From Ochrobactrum sp. RH2CCR150 (GTDB lineage: Bacteria; Pseudomonadota; Alphaproteobacteria; Rhizobiales; Rhizobiaceae): a stretch of DNA of 64,000 nucleotides. The DNA lies in contig JACGXE010000008.1 in NCBI GenBank assembly GCA_014138095.1, positions 62,001 through 126,000 of the forward strand, given 5' to 3'. The translations under genes were made by a program, and so were the position numbers. The notes beneath the pieces are model-generated. The model worked only from the letters and a program-made list of their open reading frames with translations. It did not search any database and was not told the DNA's origin. Each line of letters starts with the position of its first letter. The first letter of the stretch is position 1. Below, piece after piece: positions 35,792 through 44,453 of the stretch.

Positions 35792-36073
35792 TGTGATCGG
35801 TCAGGTCGCCAGACGCGCGAGCATGAAAGCGCCAAAAATACGCTGATAAAATATATGAATCAAAATGTTTGGCGGCTGAGGCACAGCCGCCAACTCCAGC
35901 CCCAGATACAGCCATCAAAAGCCCGACCGCCATTCGACCGTTCTGGCCGAGATGTTTAACGCGATATCAGGGCAGCAACACCCGGCTCTCGCCGGTCTGT
36001 TCCACGTCTGATATGAAATGGCTTGAAGCGCCTTTGCGGCTTTCCCTATCTGTACGCCTTGTGGGCGCTAGCG

Positions 36074-36256
36074 TCAGTGACGCGTTACCTGAGATCTAAG
36101 CTTCTCAATCTGGTCCTTCAGCATAAGCTTCTTGCGCTTGAGAGACGCGACGTGAAGATCATCCATTGCCGGTGACGCCAAAGCATCGGAAATTTCCTGC
36201 TCCAGAGCGCCGTGCTTCTTTTCAAGCGTGGCAAGATGGGACTCGATAGCCATCAT
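36074..36256 (-). CDS. DUF465 (YdcH-like) small protein
   Basis: The 60-residue protein is a helical hairpin typical of DUF465: HLATLEKKHGALEQEISDAL then VASLKRKKLMLKDQIEKLRSQ. ATGs at 36256 and 36253 follow AAGGAGAACTG. It is divergent from a second DUF465 gene at 36613. Function is unknown. Confidence 0.85.
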   Translation of the reverse strand: MMAIESHLATLEKKHGALEQEISDALASPAMDDLHVASLKRKKLMLKDQIEKLRSQVTRH

Positions 36257-36612
36257 CAGTTCTCCTTGGTTGATTTCCACACAATAATGGAACAGCCAGA
36301 CCAACCTCCATGGCAGGTGCTGTTGCTCCATTTGCTCTACTGCATGAACGCCCGGCACACCTCCTGTTTATCCGGGCCAAACACACAGTCCCGGCTGCCA
36401 GGGACGCGGTTTTGATTTGTCGTCTTCGACAGCCGCTATCCATGACAGAACCATGACAGTTTGGCATGAGTTTGGTGCAAAGTCGATTTTGTCGTGGTAG
36501 CATTTTCCAATCGTGAAAAATGTGATAAGGGCTTGCCCGAAACGGGCTTGTGACGTGCCTTGACCAAGGTTCGACGCAGCCCGTAAAACTATTCAACAGA
36601 ATGGGGTTCCGC
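36257..36612. other. Divergent intergenic region between two DUF465 genes
   Basis: This 356-bp stretch should carry promoters for both small genes. A short hairpin GCCCG/CGGGC occurs near 36535-36548. No other feature was recognised. Confidence 0.5.
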
Positions 36613-36816
36613 ATGTCCGATCAGGAACAGGCCGAGATCAGGTTGGCCGTCGCACGTCTGAAACAGGAACACGCGGATTTCGATGCAGCCATCAATGCGA
36701 TGATCGCTGTCGGCTGCGATCAGTTGCGCGTCCAGCGCATGAAGAAGAAAAAACTCGCGATCAAGGACAAGCTTCAGGAAATGGAAGATCAGGTCATTCC
36801 TGACATCATCGCCTGA
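36613..36816 (+). CDS. DUF465 (YdcH-like) small protein, second copy
   Basis: The 67-residue product is a diverged paralogue of the gene at 36074-36256: [20 protein letters not shown] then [21 protein letters not shown]. Both have a basic KK turn followed by LKD/IKDK. The ATG at 36613 gives the natural family start. It has a terminator and precedes purEK. Confidence 0.83.
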   Translation: MSDQEQAEIRLAVARLKQEHADFDAAINAMIAVGCDQLRVQRMKKKKLAIKDKLQEMEDQVIPDIIA

Positions 36817-36837
36817 TTGCGCCTCATATCGAAAGCA

Positions 36838-36858
36838 AAGCCGGGGTTCGCCCGGCTT
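36838..36858 (+). terminator. Terminator after the second DUF465 gene
   Basis: The stem AAGCCGGG/CCCGGCTT with a GTTCG-type loop is followed by TATCATTTTT. Confidence 0.75.
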
Positions 36859-36919
36859 TATCATTTTTATCCATGCAACATCTCATCCGCGAACGCATGA
36901 AACAGAGCAGGACAGATCA

Positions 36920-37414
36920 ATGAGCGTTACAGCCGACGTCGCCATTATCATGGGCAGCCAGTCTGATTGGGAAACCATGCGCCATGCCGCTGACACGCTG
37001 GAGGCGCTGGGTATCGGCTTTGACGCCCGTATCGTTTCCGCTCACCGCACGCCGGACCGGCTGGTCGCTTTCGCCAAGGGCGCGAAGGCCGAAGGCTTCA
37101 AGGTCGTGATTGCCGGTGCAGGCGGTGCGGCGCATCTTCCCGGCATGACCGCCGCCATGACGCCGCTCCCCGTCTTCGGCGTGCCCGTCCAGTCGAAGAC
37201 AATGTCGGGTCAGGATTCGCTCCTTTCCATCGTGCAGATGCCCGCTGGCATCCCCGTCGGCACGCTGGCGATTGGACGCGCCGGTGCCGTCAATGCCGCC
37301 CTGCTCGCCGCGGCCGTTCTGGCGCTCCACGACGACGCACTTGCCGCACGTCTCGATGAATGGCGCAGCGCCCAGACCGAGAGCGTGGCTGAACGTCCTA
37401 CCAATGAGGTCTGA
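36920..37414 (+). CDS. purE: N5-carboxyaminoimidazole ribonucleotide mutase PurE
   Basis: PurE converts N5-CAIR to CAIR in purine synthesis. The 164-residue product has [56 protein letters not shown] and [18 protein letters not shown], all class I PurE signatures. The stop codon is 1 bp before the purK ATG, so the two are coupled. Confidence 0.97.
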   Translation: MSVTADVAIIMGSQSDWETMRHAADTLEALGIGFDARIVSAHRTPDRLVAFAKGAKAEGFKVVIAGAGGAAHLPGMTAAMTPLPVFGVPVQSKTMSGQDSLLSIVQMPAGIPVGTLAIGRAGAVNAALLAAAVLALHDDALAARLDEWRSAQTESVAERPTNEV

Positions 37415-37415
37415 T

Positions 37416-38504
37416 ATGGAAAAGTCCGCACTTCAATCCGGAGCAACGATCGGCATCATCGGCGGCGGACAGCTGGGCCGCATGCTCGCGATGGCCGCCG
37501 CACGCCTCGGCTTCCAGACGGTCATTCTCGAACCGCAGGCAGATTGCCCGGCGGCGCAGGTTGCAAACCGCCAGATCGTGGCAGCCTATGACGATCCGAA
37601 AGCGCTGGCCGAACTCGCCGCTGCTTCCGACGTCATCACCTATGAATTCGAAAACGTCCCGGTCAGCGCCGCCGACAAGCTTGCCGAGACCGCGATTGTA
37701 CTGCCGCCTCCGGCAGCGCTGGAAATTTCGCAAGATCGTTTCAACGAAAAGCAGTTCCTCAACGAAAGCGGCATTGAGACTGCGCCCTGGCGTCTGGTCG
37801 ATGACGAGGAAACGCTGATCGCAGCACTCGGTGCGCTTGGCGAACGCGGCATCCTGAAAACCCGCCGCCTCGGCTATGACGGCAAGGGACAGGTACGCCT
37901 GACATCGCTGGACGAAACTGCTGCCCATGCCGCGCTGGTCGCCATCAACAAGGCCCCGGCCATCCTCGAAGGTTTTGTCGATTTCGAACGTGAAGTCTCG
38001 GTCATCGCCGCGCGCGACCGCAGCGGCAATGTCGCCATCTACGACATTGCCGAAAACGTGCACAAGGACGGCATACTCGCGACGTCGACTGTTCCCGCCC
38101 ACATCACTGCACAGACGGCTGATGCTGCGCGACGGGCCGCAGAGAAGCTTTTGCATGCACTGGATTATGTCGGCGTTCTGGGGCTTGAATTCTTCGTATT
38201 GAAGGATGGTTCGCTGCTCGCCAATGAATTTGCGCCGCGCGTGCACAATTCCGGCCACTGGACGGAAGCCGCCTGCGCGATCTCGCAGTTCGAACAGCAT
38301 ATCCGTGCCGTTGCCGGACTGCCGCTTGGCAATACGGACAGGCATTCCGATTGCGTGATGGAAAACCTGATCGGCAATGATGTCGACAAGGTGCCAGCGA
38401 TTCTCTCGGAACCCAATGCCGTGCTGCATCTTTACGGCAAAAAGGAAGCCCGCGAAGGCCGGAAAATGGGGCATGTGACCCATATCAAGCCCCGCGCCAG
38501 CTAA
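37416..38504 (+). CDS. purK: N5-carboxyaminoimidazole ribonucleotide synthase PurK
   Basis: PurK makes N5-CAIR from AIR, bicarbonate and ATP. The 362-residue ATP-grasp protein has TIGIIGGGQLGRMLAMAAARLG, DVITYEFENVP, LKTRRLGYDGKGQ and NEFAPRVHNSGHWT. The start at 37416 overlaps the purE end region. A T-run-free hairpin TCGGGAATC/GATTCCCGA follows at 38511-38533. Confidence 0.97.
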   Translation: MEKSALQSGATIGIIGGGQLGRMLAMAAARLGFQTVILEPQADCPAAQVANRQIVAAYDDPKALAELAAASDVITYEFENVPVSAADKLAETAIVLPPPAALEISQDRFNEKQFLNESGIETAPWRLVDDEETLIAALGALGERGILKTRRLGYDGKGQVRLTSLDETAAHAALVAINKAPAILEGFVDFEREVSVIAARDRSGNVAIYDIAENVHKDGILATSTVPAHITAQTADAARRAAEKLLHALDYVGVLGLEFFVLKDGSLLANEFAPRVHNSGHWTEAACAISQFEQHIRAVAGLPLGNTDRHSDCVMENLIGNDVDKVPAILSEPNAVLHLYGKKEAREGRKMGHVTHIKPRAS

Positions 38505-38593
38505 GCTTTGTCGGGAATCTTGACGATTCCCGATGACTCCGCCGTCTGCGACAAGATTTTCGGCCCCTCGCCCGTGAATCTGCCGCGCAGGAG

Positions 38594-38623
38594 TTGACAT
38601 TTACCCGAAACCTTGTGTATTTC
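38594..38623 (+). promoter_or_regulatory. Sigma-70-type promoter upstream of rpmJ
   Basis: TTGACA at 38594-38599 is a perfect -35; TATTTC at 38618-38623 is a -10-like hexamer with 18-nt spacing. It lies about 115 bp before the rpmJ ATG. Confidence 0.5.
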
Positions 38624-38663
38624 GGCCAACCCTTCAGGCACATATACCGTGTCTGTAATCAAT

Positions 38664-38686
38664 TGGCGCCTTGGGCGCTGTTTTTA
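38664..38686 (+). terminator. Terminator-like hairpin in the rpmJ leader
   Basis: GGCGCC/GGCGCT forms a 6-bp stem (one G-U pair) with a 3-nt loop, followed by GTTTTTAT. It is located between the promoter and the rpmJ start and so could act as an attenuator. Confidence 0.5.
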
Positions 38687-38738
38687 TGAAGCCCGGCGGC
38701 GTGTTCATGTCGATGGGCCAACCAGACCGGTGATTGAC

Positions 38739-38864
38739 ATGAAGATCAAGAACTCGCTTAAAGCGCTTAAGGGCCGTCATCGCGACTGCCAGCTGGTCCG
38801 CCGCAAGGGCCGCGTTTACATCATCAATAAGACCGCTCCGCGCTACAAGGCTCGTCAGGGCTAA
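38739..38864 (+). CDS. rpmJ: 50S ribosomal protein L36, zinc-free form
   Basis: The 41-residue product ([41 protein letters not shown]) is the longer YkgO-like L36 type. It has a single Cys and lacks the CxxC...CxxxxH zinc ligands. L31 at 12519 is also zinc-free. It ends 50 bp before the TPR protein gene. Confidence 0.95.
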
Positions 38865-38913
38865 TCTTATTTTTGATTTTGCATTTGACGTTCCGCCGTG
38901 CATAGGGAAATCT

Positions 38914-39624
38914 ATGCATATGCGGAACGTTTTTGCATGTCTGAAGATCTTTGCGACAGTTGTCGCATTCAGTGCGGTGACATTGGCCGTCGACGGCGCA
39001 CGCGCCGAGATGACGCCTAACAAGGCGCCGCTGAATTCCCCGTTGATCGCTCCGCTCACGCCCGTGCAAATTGGCGCAGACAGCGAGCAGAAACCAGATT
39101 CAGCGCAACCTGCCCCAGCCAAAGCCTCTGAACCCCAGACGCCGGAAGAGCGCCTCGACAAGCTGTTTGCGGAATTGCGCAGAACAACGGACGAGGCCAA
39201 GGCACGGCGCATCGCCTCGCAGATCAATACGCTCTGGTCGCAATCCGGCAGCGCCACGATTGACCTTCTGGTGCAATGGGCCAATGCGGCCCTGCTCGAA
39301 CGTCGCTATGCGTCGGCGCTTGATTTCCTGAATGAAGCCATCGCTCTCAATCCGGATTATGCTGAAGCATGGAATCGCCGTGCGACCGTCTATTTCCTGC
39401 AAAAAGACTATGCCCACGCCATGTACGACATCAATCGTACGCTTGAGCTGGAGCCACGCCATTACGGCGCCTTGACGGGCATGGCGGCGATTCTACGCGT
39501 CCGTGGCCTCAAGGAGCAGGCCATGAAGGCCTATGAGCAGGCCCTGATCGTTTATCCGATGATGCGCGACGCCCAGAAGAGCTTCAACGACCTTGCCGAT
39601 GAATTGGCCGATACGCGCACCTAA
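38914..39624 (+). CDS. Exported TPR-repeat protein
   Basis: The 236-residue product has a signal peptide (NVFACLKIFATVVAFSAVTLAVDGARA). A Pro/Ala-rich linker follows, then three or so TPR motifs from about residue 120, including ALDFLNEAIALNPDYAEAWN, HAMYDINRTLELEPRHYGAL and AMKAYEQALIVYPMMRDAQK. It probably mediates periplasmic protein contacts. A Bru-RS-like repeat begins at its stop codon. Confidence 0.87.
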   Translation: MHMRNVFACLKIFATVVAFSAVTLAVDGARAEMTPNKAPLNSPLIAPLTPVQIGADSEQKPDSAQPAPAKASEPQTPEERLDKLFAELRRTTDEAKARRIASQINTLWSQSGSATIDLLVQWANAALLERRYASALDFLNEAIALNPDYAEAWNRRATVYFLQKDYAHAMYDINRTLELEPRHYGALTGMAAILRVRGLKEQAMKAYEQALIVYPMMRDAQKSFNDLADELADTRT

Positions 39625-39768
39625 CACTACAGCTGCATTCTTCGTTATGCCGGTCTGCAACGAGCAATTTCCTGCGCTCCGGTGCTCACTTACGTTGAAG
39701 TACGCTCCGCTCCGGTGCTCGAAAATCACTCGTTTCGCCGCGGCCTGAGGAATTTGCAACTGTAGTGC
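39625..39768. repeat. Large imperfect palindromic repeat (Bru-RS-like)
   Basis: The ends CACTACAGCTGCATTCTTC and GAGGAATTTGCAACTGTAGTG are inverted copies of each other. The centre ACTTACGTTGAAGTACG with CTCCGGTGCTC on both sides forms the palindromic core. CCGGTGCTC and its complement are shared with the elements at 32896-33046 and 39868-39976. Confidence 0.75.
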
Positions 39769-39798
39769 TGATCTGCAAACAGAACTATCCCACAAAGC

Positions 39799-39825
39799 AA
39801 AACGCGCCCCGAAAGGAGCGCGTTG
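39799..39825. terminator. Hairpin between two repeats, possible terminator
   Basis: AACGCGCCCC/GGAGCGCGTT with a GAAA loop forms an imperfect 10-bp stem, preceded by AAAGCAA and followed by GAAACGTTT. It may terminate the TPR gene or pyk. Confidence 0.5.
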
Positions 39826-39867
39826 AAACGTTTGTGGACTAGCACCCGAAACTGGATGAGATTCGGG

Positions 39868-39976
39868 ATGATGGTGTGCCGAAAATGGTAGGGCTTTGAG
39901 ACCCGGAGCGGAATGTACTTAAGGTACATGAGCACCGGAAGCTCAAAGACGTGCCATTTGCAGACCACCAGCGCCC
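39868..39976. repeat. Bru-RS-like palindromic repeat, uninterrupted copy
   Basis: The element reads GCCGAAAATGGTAGGGCTTTG, then CCGGAGCGGAATGTAC, TTAAGGTACATGAGCACCGG and CGTGCCATTTGCAGACCACCAG. The two halves are inverted around GTACTTAAGGTAC. It matches both arms of the interrupted element at 32896-33046. It resembles the roughly 105-bp Bru-RS elements reported in Brucella; that assignment is from memory. Confidence 0.75.
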
Positions 39977-39993
39977 GAATATCGCCAGTTTAT

Positions 39994-41430
39994 TTAGACG
40001 CCGGACTTTCCATCTGCACCTATATAGGCGATGCGCAGCATGTTGGTCGCACCTGGCGTACCGAAAGGCACACCGGCTGTGATGATGATGCGCGAACCGG
40101 CTTTACCGAAGTCCTCTTCAAAGACGATCTGGCAGGCGTGATCGACCATGTCTTCCAGATCATGGGCATCGGCGGTCACGACGCAATGCAGGCCCCAGAC
40201 GAGCGACAGCTTGCGGGCGGTATCGACGACCGGCGATAGCGCGATGATCGGCGTACGCGGACGCTCGCGGGCAGCACGGAGGCCGGTGGTGCCGGAAGCC
40301 GTGTAGGTCACGATGGCCGAGAGCTTCAGCGTTTCGGCAATCTGGCGGGCTGCCAGAGAAATCGCGTCAGCGCCGGTTGGCTCAGGTGCTGCACGCTGCG
40401 CATCGATGATGGTCGAATAGGTCTGTTCCTGTTCAACCTGCTCGGCAATGCGGTTCATGGTGGCGACCGCTTCGACCGGATACTGGCCCGATGCCGATTC
40501 AGCCGAAAGCATGATGGCATCCGCACCTTCGAACACAGCCGTTGCAACGTCCGACACTTCGGCGCGGGTTGGCACCGGCGCAGTGATCATGGATTCGAGC
40601 ATCTGCGTCGCGACAACGACCGGCTTGCCAGCGCGGCGGGCACGACGGGTGATCTGCTTTTGAATGCCCGGAACGCTTTCAAGCGGCATTTCAACACCGA
40701 GATCGCCACGGGCAACCATCAGCGCGTCGGAAAGCTCGATGATCTCATCAAGACGCGTGACAGCCTGCGGCTTTTCGATCTTCGACATGATGCCGACCTT
40801 ACCGCGCGAAACCTTGCGCACTTCGGCCAGATCTTCCGGGCGCTGAATGAAGGACAGCGCAACCCAGTCGATTTCTTCCTTCAGCACGGCATCAAGGTCC
40901 TTGCGGTCCTTTTCGGTCAGTGCGCCGACACCGAGCGTGGTGTCCGGCAGGCTGACGCCCTTGCGGTCGGAAATGCGGGTGCCTGAAATGACCTTGCAGC
41001 GGATGGACTTGCCGTCGGTTGCTTCCGCAACCAGATGCAGCTTGCCGTCATCGATGAGCAGGCGGTGGCCCGGCTCGACCGCTTCCAGAATTTCCGGATG
41101 CGGGAGGAAAACGCGGGTTTCGTCGCCAGGCGCTTCGTTATTGTCGAGCGTGAAGGTCTGGCCGGGAACGAGATCGACCTTTCCGTCCTTGAACTTGCCG
41201 ACGCGCAGTTTCGGGCCCTGAAGGTCGGCGAGAATGCCGATCGGGCGGCCAACAGCCTTTTCCACATTGCGGATGCGCTTCACGAGGGTGCGCATCAGGT
41301 CATGGTCGGCATGGCTCATATTGATGCGGAAAACATCGGCACCGGCTTCAAAGAGCTTGCGGATGACGGCTTCCTCGCCAGACGCCGGACCCAGCGTTGC
41401 GAGAATCTTGACCTTGCGGTTGCGCTTCAT
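39994..41430 (-). CDS. pyk: Pyruvate kinase
   Basis: Pyruvate kinase makes pyruvate and ATP from phosphoenolpyruvate. The 478-residue product has VKILATLGPASGEEAVIRKLFEAGADVFRINMSH, VGIMSKIEKPQAVTRLDEI with the catalytic Lys, and LMVARGDLGVEMPLESVPGIQK. The C-terminal allosteric domain follows (RTPIIALSPVVDTARKL). The start ATG overlaps the stop of the upstream DUF1036 gene by 4 bp (ATGA), so the two are cotranscribed. Confidence 0.97.
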   Translation of the reverse strand: MKRNRKVKILATLGPASGEEAVIRKLFEAGADVFRINMSHADHDLMRTLVKRIRNVEKAVGRPIGILADLQGPKLRVGKFKDGKVDLVPGQTFTLDNNEAPGDETRVFLPHPEILEAVEPGHRLLIDDGKLHLVAEATDGKSIRCKVISGTRISDRKGVSLPDTTLGVGALTEKDRKDLDAVLKEEIDWVALSFIQRPEDLAEVRKVSRGKVGIMSKIEKPQAVTRLDEIIELSDALMVARGDLGVEMPLESVPGIQKQITRRARRAGKPVVVATQMLESMITAPVPTRAEVSDVATAVFEGADAIMLSAESASGQYPVEAVATMNRIAEQVEQEQTYSTIIDAQRAAPEPTGADAISLAARQIAETLKLSAIVTYTASGTTGLRAARERPRTPIIALSPVVDTARKLSLVWGLHCVVTADAHDLEDMVDHACQIVFEEDFGKAGSRIIITAGVPFGTPGATNMLRIAYIGADGKSGV

Positions 41431-41888
41431 TGACTATTCGTTCCTGTAACAGTGGGGGTTTCCGGCGGTGTTTCGTCTGCAAGCTGAACCATCCAGCTCG
41501 ACTGTTCCCCGGTATCATATTCCTGGAAGCCGTTGCGCTGGAAGCCGCGCGCAAAGCAATCCTGTACGCCAGAAATGCGGAATTCCTTTTCCGCGACGCA
41601 CATATTCACATTGCCCTGCCAGCGGCCGTCGCCCTGGGCGTCCTCGGCATAGAGGTAATAATAGCGCGAAGTCAGCGGGCCTTCGATCAGTGTTTTGCAG
41701 GTCGAGCCTTCGATATGCCACCAGCCTTCCGTTACCCAGCCTGTCTTGGCCCGGTAACCGATGGCGACGCCAACAAGATTCTGCGTCGAATTACATACGC
41801 GGAAATCGGCACGCGCCTCCACAGATGTCATGCCGAGTGCGCCAAGCAACACAGCGGAAAATACAGCTAGGAAGTGTGGAAGTCGCAT
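41427..41888 (-). CDS. Exported DUF1036-family protein
   Basis: The 153-residue product has a signal peptide (RLPHFLAVFSAVLLGALGMTSVEARA) and a DUF1036 domain: FRVCNSTQNLVGVAIGYRAK, GWWHIEGSTCKTLIEGPL and RYYYLYAEDAQG. Several Cys residues could form disulfides. An in-frame ATG at 41942 would add 18 residues ahead of the signal peptide and is less likely. It overlaps pyk by 4 bp. Confidence 0.88.
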   Translation of the reverse strand: MRLPHFLAVFSAVLLGALGMTSVEARADFRVCNSTQNLVGVAIGYRAKTGWVTEGWWHIEGSTCKTLIEGPLTSRYYYLYAEDAQGDGRWQGNVNMCVAEKEFRISGVQDCFARGFQRNGFQEYDTGEQSSWMVQLADETPPETPTVTGTNSQ

Positions 41889-42076
41889 CCGCCGAACCCC
41901 TTCAGCCCGCAATCGCTTTTGTTTCACGTCTGGAAATCCCATTTCGGTCGCTCTCTTTTCGGCAGTTTCGCCGGTGATGTCAACGCAGTCCCACCGAGAA
42001 GAAAGAACATGACGAAAGAATGATCGTTGCAATCCCGGCTTTCTCATGACAGACCTGAAACAGCTTCCCGCGCCCG

Positions 42077-42928
42077 ATGAAAATCAATCCCGAATTGTTC
42101 CTGGGAATTCAATCCGTGTCGTTCGCCAAACCGTCAGTCACTTCGTTCTCGCCTGTTTACAGGGTTGAAGGCGATTTTCGCCTCGGCCTGCTTCTGACCG
42201 CCGACCATGCACGGCGCGACGTGCCTGCCGAATACGGTAGTTTGGGTCTGGAAGAAAGCGAATTCGACCGTCATATCGCTTATGACATCGGTGTCGAAAC
42301 CCTGACGCGGGAACTGGCCGCCCGACTTGGGGCGCCTGCGGTGCTGGGCGGTTTCTCCCGCCTGCTGATCGATCCCAATCGCGGCGAGGACGACCCGACG
42401 CTCATCATGCAGCTATCGGATGGTGCAGTTATCACCGGCAATTATCCAATGTCGGCAGGCGAGCGGGAAGATCGGCTGACCCGTTTCTATCGTCCCTATC
42501 ATGATGCGGTGACAGAAATGAGCGCACGCGTCGCGAGCGAGAGCGGCCATGCGCCTTTCATCGTCTCGATCCATTCCTTCACCCCGCGCTGGAAGGACAA
42601 GGCCCGCCCCTGGCATATCGGCCTGCTCTGGGACAAGGACGACCGTGCCACCGTCCCGCTTCTCTCTCTATTGCGTGCCGAACCGGGTCTGATGGTTGGT
42701 GACAACGAGCCTTATGACGGCGCGCTGCGCAACGACGCCATGTATCGTCATGCCACGGCCAAGGGCTTTGCCCATGTGCTGATCGAAGTGCGGCAGGACC
42801 TGATCGCCGGCAAGGCCGGAGTGGCGGAATGGGCCGAGCGGCTTGCTCCGATGCTGCGGCAGATCAATACGCTCGAAGGCATTCATGACGTCCGGCACTT
42901 CGGCTCACGCACTGGCGCAGTGGCGTGA
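42077..42928 (+). CDS. N-formylglutamate amidohydrolase family protein
   Basis: The 283-residue product matches the family that cleaves N-formylglutamate to glutamate and formate. It contains LLLTADHARRDVPAEYG, HIAYDIGVETLTRELAARLGAPAVLGGFSRLLIDPNR, IVSIHSFTPRWKD and HVLIEVRQDLI. It is divergent from pyk-DUF1036 and lies outside any hut cluster, so the physiological substrate is uncertain. Confidence 0.87.
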   Translation: MKINPELFLGIQSVSFAKPSVTSFSPVYRVEGDFRLGLLLTADHARRDVPAEYGSLGLEESEFDRHIAYDIGVETLTRELAARLGAPAVLGGFSRLLIDPNRGEDDPTLIMQLSDGAVITGNYPMSAGEREDRLTRFYRPYHDAVTEMSARVASESGHAPFIVSIHSFTPRWKDKARPWHIGLLWDKDDRATVPLLSLLRAEPGLMVGDNEPYDGALRNDAMYRHATAKGFAHVLIEVRQDLIAGKAGVAEWAERLAPMLRQINTLEGIHDVRHFGSRTGAVA

Positions 42929-42936
42929 AACGCCGC

Positions 42937-42966
42937 TTTTCCACAGTGTTCCACAATGTTCCACAG
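42937..42966 (+). repeat. Three tandem DnaA-box-like 10-mers
   Basis: TTTTCCACAG, TGTTCCACAA and TGTTCCACAG follow each other directly. The first contains TTTTCCACA, which fits the DnaA consensus TTWTNCACA; the other two deviate at the second base. They lie 150 bp upstream of the DUF2312 gene. Confidence 0.6.
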
Positions 42967-43113
42967 GGTTTGACCCCATAAATCGTGCCGCGCATCGAAA
43001 AGGCTCTTAATTTTGCCCGCGACTCGCGGGAAAACCGGTCCAGAGTTTCAGACATGCGAAATCGTGCATCTGCGCCATTCGCATCCATCATAGACAAGAA
43101 TTGGAGAAGCCGC

Positions 43114-43374
43114 GTGAGCGACGACATTACCAGCGAAGCCCAAACCATTGCCGTCGGCCAGTTGCGTGCCTTCATCGAGCGCATCGAGCGCCTCGAAGAA
43201 GAAAAAAAGACCATCGCAGACGATATCAAGGAAGTTTACGCGGAATTGAAGGGTTCAGGGTTTGACAGCAAGGTCGTGAGGACCATTATTCGTCTGCGTA
43301 AAAAAGAAGACCATGAACGTCAGGAAGAAGAAGCGATGCTCCAGCTCTATATGGACGCGCTTGGCATGGGCTGA
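43114..43374 (+). CDS. DUF2312-family (GapR-like) protein, GTG start
   Basis: The 86-residue product matches DUF2312: [34 protein letters not shown] and [21 protein letters not shown]. The Caulobacter member GapR binds overtwisted AT-rich DNA and helps replication and segregation. The GTG at 43114 follows TTGGAGAAGC and gives the family's usual length; upstream frame is unconserved. Three DnaA-like boxes lie upstream. Confidence 0.9.
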   Translation: MSDDITSEAQTIAVGQLRAFIERIERLEEEKKTIADDIKEVYAELKGSGFDSKVVRTIIRLRKKEDHERQEEEAMLQLYMDALGMG

Positions 43375-43377
43375 CCG

Positions 43378-43398
43378 AAAGCTCTTCCCGGAGCTTTT
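43378..43398 (+). terminator. Hairpin terminator after the DUF2312 gene
   Basis: AAAGCTC/GAGCTTT with a 6-nt loop is followed by TACCCCTTCTT, 4 bp after the stop codon. The T-run is poor. Confidence 0.55.
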
Positions 43399-43469
43399 AC
43401 CCCTTCTTCCTGAAATCGGAACCCGGCGGATCAAGCCTGATTCGTATTCAGAGGAAGGGGATTGGGTCC

Positions 43470-44417
43470 ATGGAGTTTAAGAAGCTCGGACGTACCGAAC
43501 TAAAAGTCTCGCCGCTCTGCTTCGGCGGCAATGTATTTGGATGGACGGTCGATGAAGCGACTTCGTTTTCGCTGCTCGACCGTTTTGTCGATGCAGGCCT
43601 GAATTTCATCGATACGGCAGATGTCTATTCCGCCTGGGCCAACGGCAATGTCGGCGGCGAATCCGAAACCATTATCGGCAACTGGCTGAAATCCCGCGGC
43701 CTGCGCGACAAGGTGGTTATCGCGACCAAGGTGGGCTCGGAAATGGGCCCCGACGAAAAAGGCCTTTCGCCCGCTTATATCCGCAAAGCCGTCGACGCCT
43801 CTCTCAAGCGGCTGCAAACCGACTATATCGATCTCTATCAGTCGCATTGGGACGACCCCGAAACACCGTTCGAAGACACGCTCGGCACCTATAAAGAGCT
43901 GATCGACGCCGGGAAAGTGCGCGCCATCGGCGCTTCCAACCTGACGCCGGAACGCCTGACGGAAGCGCTGGACGTTGCGAAGAAACACAACCTCCCGCGC
44001 TACGAAACCTTGCAGCCGCTTTATAATCTTTATGACCGGTCGGGTTTCGAGGACGGGCTGGAAGCAATCTGCCGCGACAACGAGATTGGCGTCATTCCCT
44101 ATTACGCACTCGCAGCAGGTTTCCTGACCGGCAAGTATCGCTCTGCCGATGATCTTGGTCAGAGCGCCCGTGGCAAGTCGGTTGAGAAATATCTGACGGA
44201 TCGCGGTTCGCGGATCATTGCCGCGCTGGACGAAGTGGCTCGCAATGTCGACGCCACGCAGGCACAGGTGGCCATCGCCTGGCTGATCGCCCACCCGTCG
44301 ATCACTGCCCCGATTGCCAGCGCCACACGCCTGACCCAATTGGGAGAACTGATCACTGCCGCTGAGCTGAAGCTGCGCGACAGCGATATTGCTCTGCTCA
44401 ACAAGGCAAGCACCTAA
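43470..44417 (+). CDS. Aldo/keto reductase
   Basis: The 315-residue TIM-barrel enzyme has LKVSPLCFGGNVFGWTVDE, FIDTADVYSAWANGNVGGESE with catalytic Asp and Tyr, VIATKVGSEMG with the Lys, and LYQSHWDDPETPFEDTLGTYKEL with the His. It resembles the YghZ/YajO group. The physiological substrate is unknown. It is convergent with the ABC-F gene across a shared terminator. Confidence 0.92.
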   Translation: MEFKKLGRTELKVSPLCFGGNVFGWTVDEATSFSLLDRFVDAGLNFIDTADVYSAWANGNVGGESETIIGNWLKSRGLRDKVVIATKVGSEMGPDEKGLSPAYIRKAVDASLKRLQTDYIDLYQSHWDDPETPFEDTLGTYKELIDAGKVRAIGASNLTPERLTEALDVAKKHNLPRYETLQPLYNLYDRSGFEDGLEAICRDNEIGVIPYYALAAGFLTGKYRSADDLGQSARGKSVEKYLTDRGSRIIAALDEVARNVDATQAQVAIAWLIAHPSITAPIASATRLTQLGELITAAELKLRDSDIALLNKAST

Positions 44418-44426
44418 ATCTACAGA

Positions 44427-44450
44427 AACCCGCCGACATATCGGCGGGTT
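44427..44450. terminator. Bidirectional terminator between aldo/keto reductase and ABC-F genes
   Basis: AACCCGCCGA/TCGGCGGGTT forms a 10-bp stem with a 4-nt loop. T runs are short on both sides. Confidence 0.75.
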
Positions 44451-44453
44451 CGA

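Noticed and set aside
35715-35933. Minus-strand frame with a lipoprotein-like start (MAVGLLMAVSGAGVGGC)
   Set aside because: It overlaps the 3' end of the MFS gene in antisense, has no ribosome binding site and no conserved domain.
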